Assembly (NCBI GenBank): GCA_002392525.1
Contig: DGHE01000183.1
Coordinates: forward strand, 1-7,357
DNA length: 7,357 nucleotides
Origin: Bacteroidales bacterium UBA3856
Lineage (GTDB): Bacteria; Bacteroidota; Bacteroidia; Bacteroidales; UBA932
Reading direction: 5' to 3'
Shown one piece after another: positions 6,044 through 7,357 of this stretch (position 1 is its first letter; each line of letters opens with the position of its first letter). Position numbers and translations under genes: made by a program. Under the pieces are notes generated by a model, which was not told where the DNA came from, searched no databases, and was given only the letters and a program-made list of their open reading frames with translations.

Positions 6044-7357
6044 ATGAAACTACGCATCGTCCCTTTCGTCTTCCTATTACTGGCTTTATCCTGCTCCCGT
6101 GAGGCGGAGACCATTCAGAAAGAGCAGCCCGCAGCCATGGAGCAGCCCTCGCTCACATCCGGAACCACCCCCGGCGTCATCCGTGTCAAATTCAAGCATG
6201 AGCCTGAAGAAGGCGCCACGTTTACCTTGGGCAGTTACACCCTTACCCGGACGTTTCCTCCTGCAGGGAAGTGGGAGAAGCGTCACCGCGCCGCAGGTCT
6301 TCACCTGTGGTACGACGTCATTTTTGACGAGACCGTTCCGGTGACCAAGGCTGGGGAAGCGATTGCGTCCGCCTTCGAAGATATAGAAATCGTGGAGTAT
6401 ATCCCCGAGGCGAAGACCCGGGAGATGGCGTATCCCTTCAACGATCCCAGGCTCCCGGAGCAGTGGCACTATCAGAATCCCGGCGGTAAAGACCAGTGGG
6501 CAGAAGGCTGCGACGTAAACGCGTTCCGCGCCTGGACCATTGAAACCGGTAATCCGGAAGTGATTGTGGCTGTGAACGATATCGGCGTAGATTACATGCA
6601 CGAAGACCTGCATGCCAATATGTGGGTGAACGAGGCAGAGCTTAACGGACTGCCGGGCGAAGATGACGACAATAATGGCTATGCCGACGATGTCTACGGA
6701 TACAGTTTCATGACGACGGACGGCAAGGTGGCTATTGGCAAGATTGAGCCCGGCGACCATGGTACGCATGTGGCCGGCACGATTGCCGCCGTGAATAACA
6801 ATGGAATCGGCGTGGGCGGCGTTGCCGGTGGAAACGGCACTCCCGGCAGCGGCGTACGCCTGATGGTAACCCAGACACTGGACGGGCGCAATGGTGCCCT
6901 GACTCCCGCATCCTTTGTGTATGCGGCAGACAATGGTGCCGTGCTGATTAACTGCAGCTGGGGTTTCACCAACAACGAGCAGGAAACGCCCAAGTCCTAC
7001 GTAGAGGCTATCGACTACTTCAACACCTACGCCGGGCTGGACGAGAACGGCGTGCAGACAGGGCCTATGGCAGGTGGTCTTATTATCTTTGCCGCCGGCA
7101 ATGACGGGCGCGAGATTGAGCATCCGGCCATGGATGACAATGTGTTTGCCGTGGCGGCCCTGAGTGCCAATTATGTCCGTTCCTACTTTACCAGTTTTGG
7201 CGAATGGGTGGACATCTGCGCCCCGGGCGGCGATGCCAACCGTAAGACTTACATCCTTTCCACCCTTCCGGATAACAAATATGGCAACATGCAGGGGTCG
7301 TCCATGGCTGCCCCGCATGTAACCGGTGTGGCCGCCCTCATCGTCTCCTACTACGGG
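6044..7357 (+). CDS. Subtilisin-like (S8) serine peptidase, lipoprotein, C-terminally truncated by the window
   Basis: The frame is open for 438 codons to the window end. A lipoprotein signal peptide ends in L-A-L-S-C (Cys17). Residues about 42-125 (G-V-I-R-V-K-F start, I-E-I-V-E-Y-I-P end) look like an N-terminal propeptide/inhibitor domain of the fervidolysin type. The catalytic domain follows with every key residue: Asp179 in VAVNDIGVDYMHEDL, His239 in DHGTHVAGT, oxyanion Asn353 in IFAAGNDG, and Ser420 in GSSMAAPHVTG. An acidic D-D-D-N-N-G-Y-A-D-D stretch (207-216) is a likely calcium site seen in related Bacteroidota enzymes. It should be an active endopeptidase anchored to the cell envelope, probably on the surface. 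It lies 62 bases after the lipoprotein gene, across a hairpin, with no visible promoter of its own. Codon use includes more CGG, AGG and GCG than the SusC/SusD genes, suggesting lower expression. Any C-terminal domains are beyond the window. Confidence 0.95.
   Translation, partial: MKLRIVPFVFLLLALSCSREAETIQKEQPAAMEQPSLTSGTTPGVIRVKFKHEPEEGATFTLGSYTLTRTFPPAGKWEKRHRAAGLHLWYDVIFDETVPVTKAGEAIASAFEDIEIVEYIPEAKTREMAYPFNDPRLPEQWHYQNPGGKDQWAEGCDVNAFRAWTIETGNPEVIVAVNDIGVDYMHEDLHANMWVNEAELNGLPGEDDDNNGYADDVYGYSFMTTDGKVAIGKIEPGDHGTHVAGTIAAVNNNGIGVGGVAGGNGTPGSGVRLMVTQTLDGRNGALTPASFVYAADNGAVLINCSWGFTNNEQETPKSYVEAIDYFNTYAGLDENGVQTGPMAGGLIIFAAGNDGREIEHPAMDDNVFAVAALSANYVRSYFTSFGEWVDICAPGGDANRKTYILSTLPDNKYGNMQGSSMAAPHVTGVAALIVSYYG

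Noticed and set aside
6086..7318. A 410-codon open frame on the minus strand opposite the peptidase
   Set aside because: The plus strand encodes a subtilase with all catalytic motifs in order; the antisense product has no recognisable feature.
1..7357. tRNA, rRNA, CRISPR array or insertion-sequence ends
   Set aside because: No cloverleaf-like or rRNA-like stretch, no regularly spaced direct repeats, and no transposase or terminal inverted repeats were seen; nearly all of the window is occupied by the described genes.

Overview
The window comes from a member of the Bacteroidota, most likely a gut-type Bacteroidales. The evidence is a SusC/RagA TonB-dependent transporter followed at once by a SusD/RagB lipoprotein, a pair essentially confined to this phylum. 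Bacteroidota-style promoter boxes (TAnnTTTG type), 'LFAQ' and lipobox signal peptides, and a Mpi-type serine recombinase start fit the same origin. The coding DNA looks moderately GC-rich by eye, unlike low-GC Bacteroides, which would suit Alistipes/Rikenellaceae or a related uncultured Bacteroidales lineage; the genus cannot be fixed from this sequence.

Layout. Positions 1-108 (minus strand) hold the first 36 codons of a serine site-specific recombinase running off the left edge. An AT-rich divergent control region (109-266) separates it from a four-gene plus-strand block. The block contains a SusC-like outer-membrane transporter (267-3521), a SusD-like surface lipoprotein (3540-5123), a 278-residue lipoprotein of unknown function (5145-5981), a strong GUGA-loop hairpin (5997-6026), and a lipoprotein subtilisin-type (S8) serine peptidase (6044 to the right edge, truncated after the catalytic Ser).

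How the genes may work together (inference). SusC and SusD form a lidded outer-membrane importer. The third gene could be an accessory surface substrate-binding lipoprotein. The peptidase is predicted to be a lipoprotein with all catalytic residues present and could cut proteins at the cell surface into peptides for the importer. No glycoside hydrolase, polysaccharide lyase or sulfatase is present in this window, so a peptide/protein-uptake locus (like RagAB of Porphyromonas gingivalis) is the favoured reading over a glycan locus, though genes beyond the right edge could change that. The hairpin between the third lipoprotein and the peptidase, with only 17 bases left before the peptidase start, suggests partial termination that sets peptidase expression below that of the transporter. 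The divergent recombinase raises the possibility that the locus, or something near it, is phase-variable, but no inverted recombination sites are recognisable inside the window.
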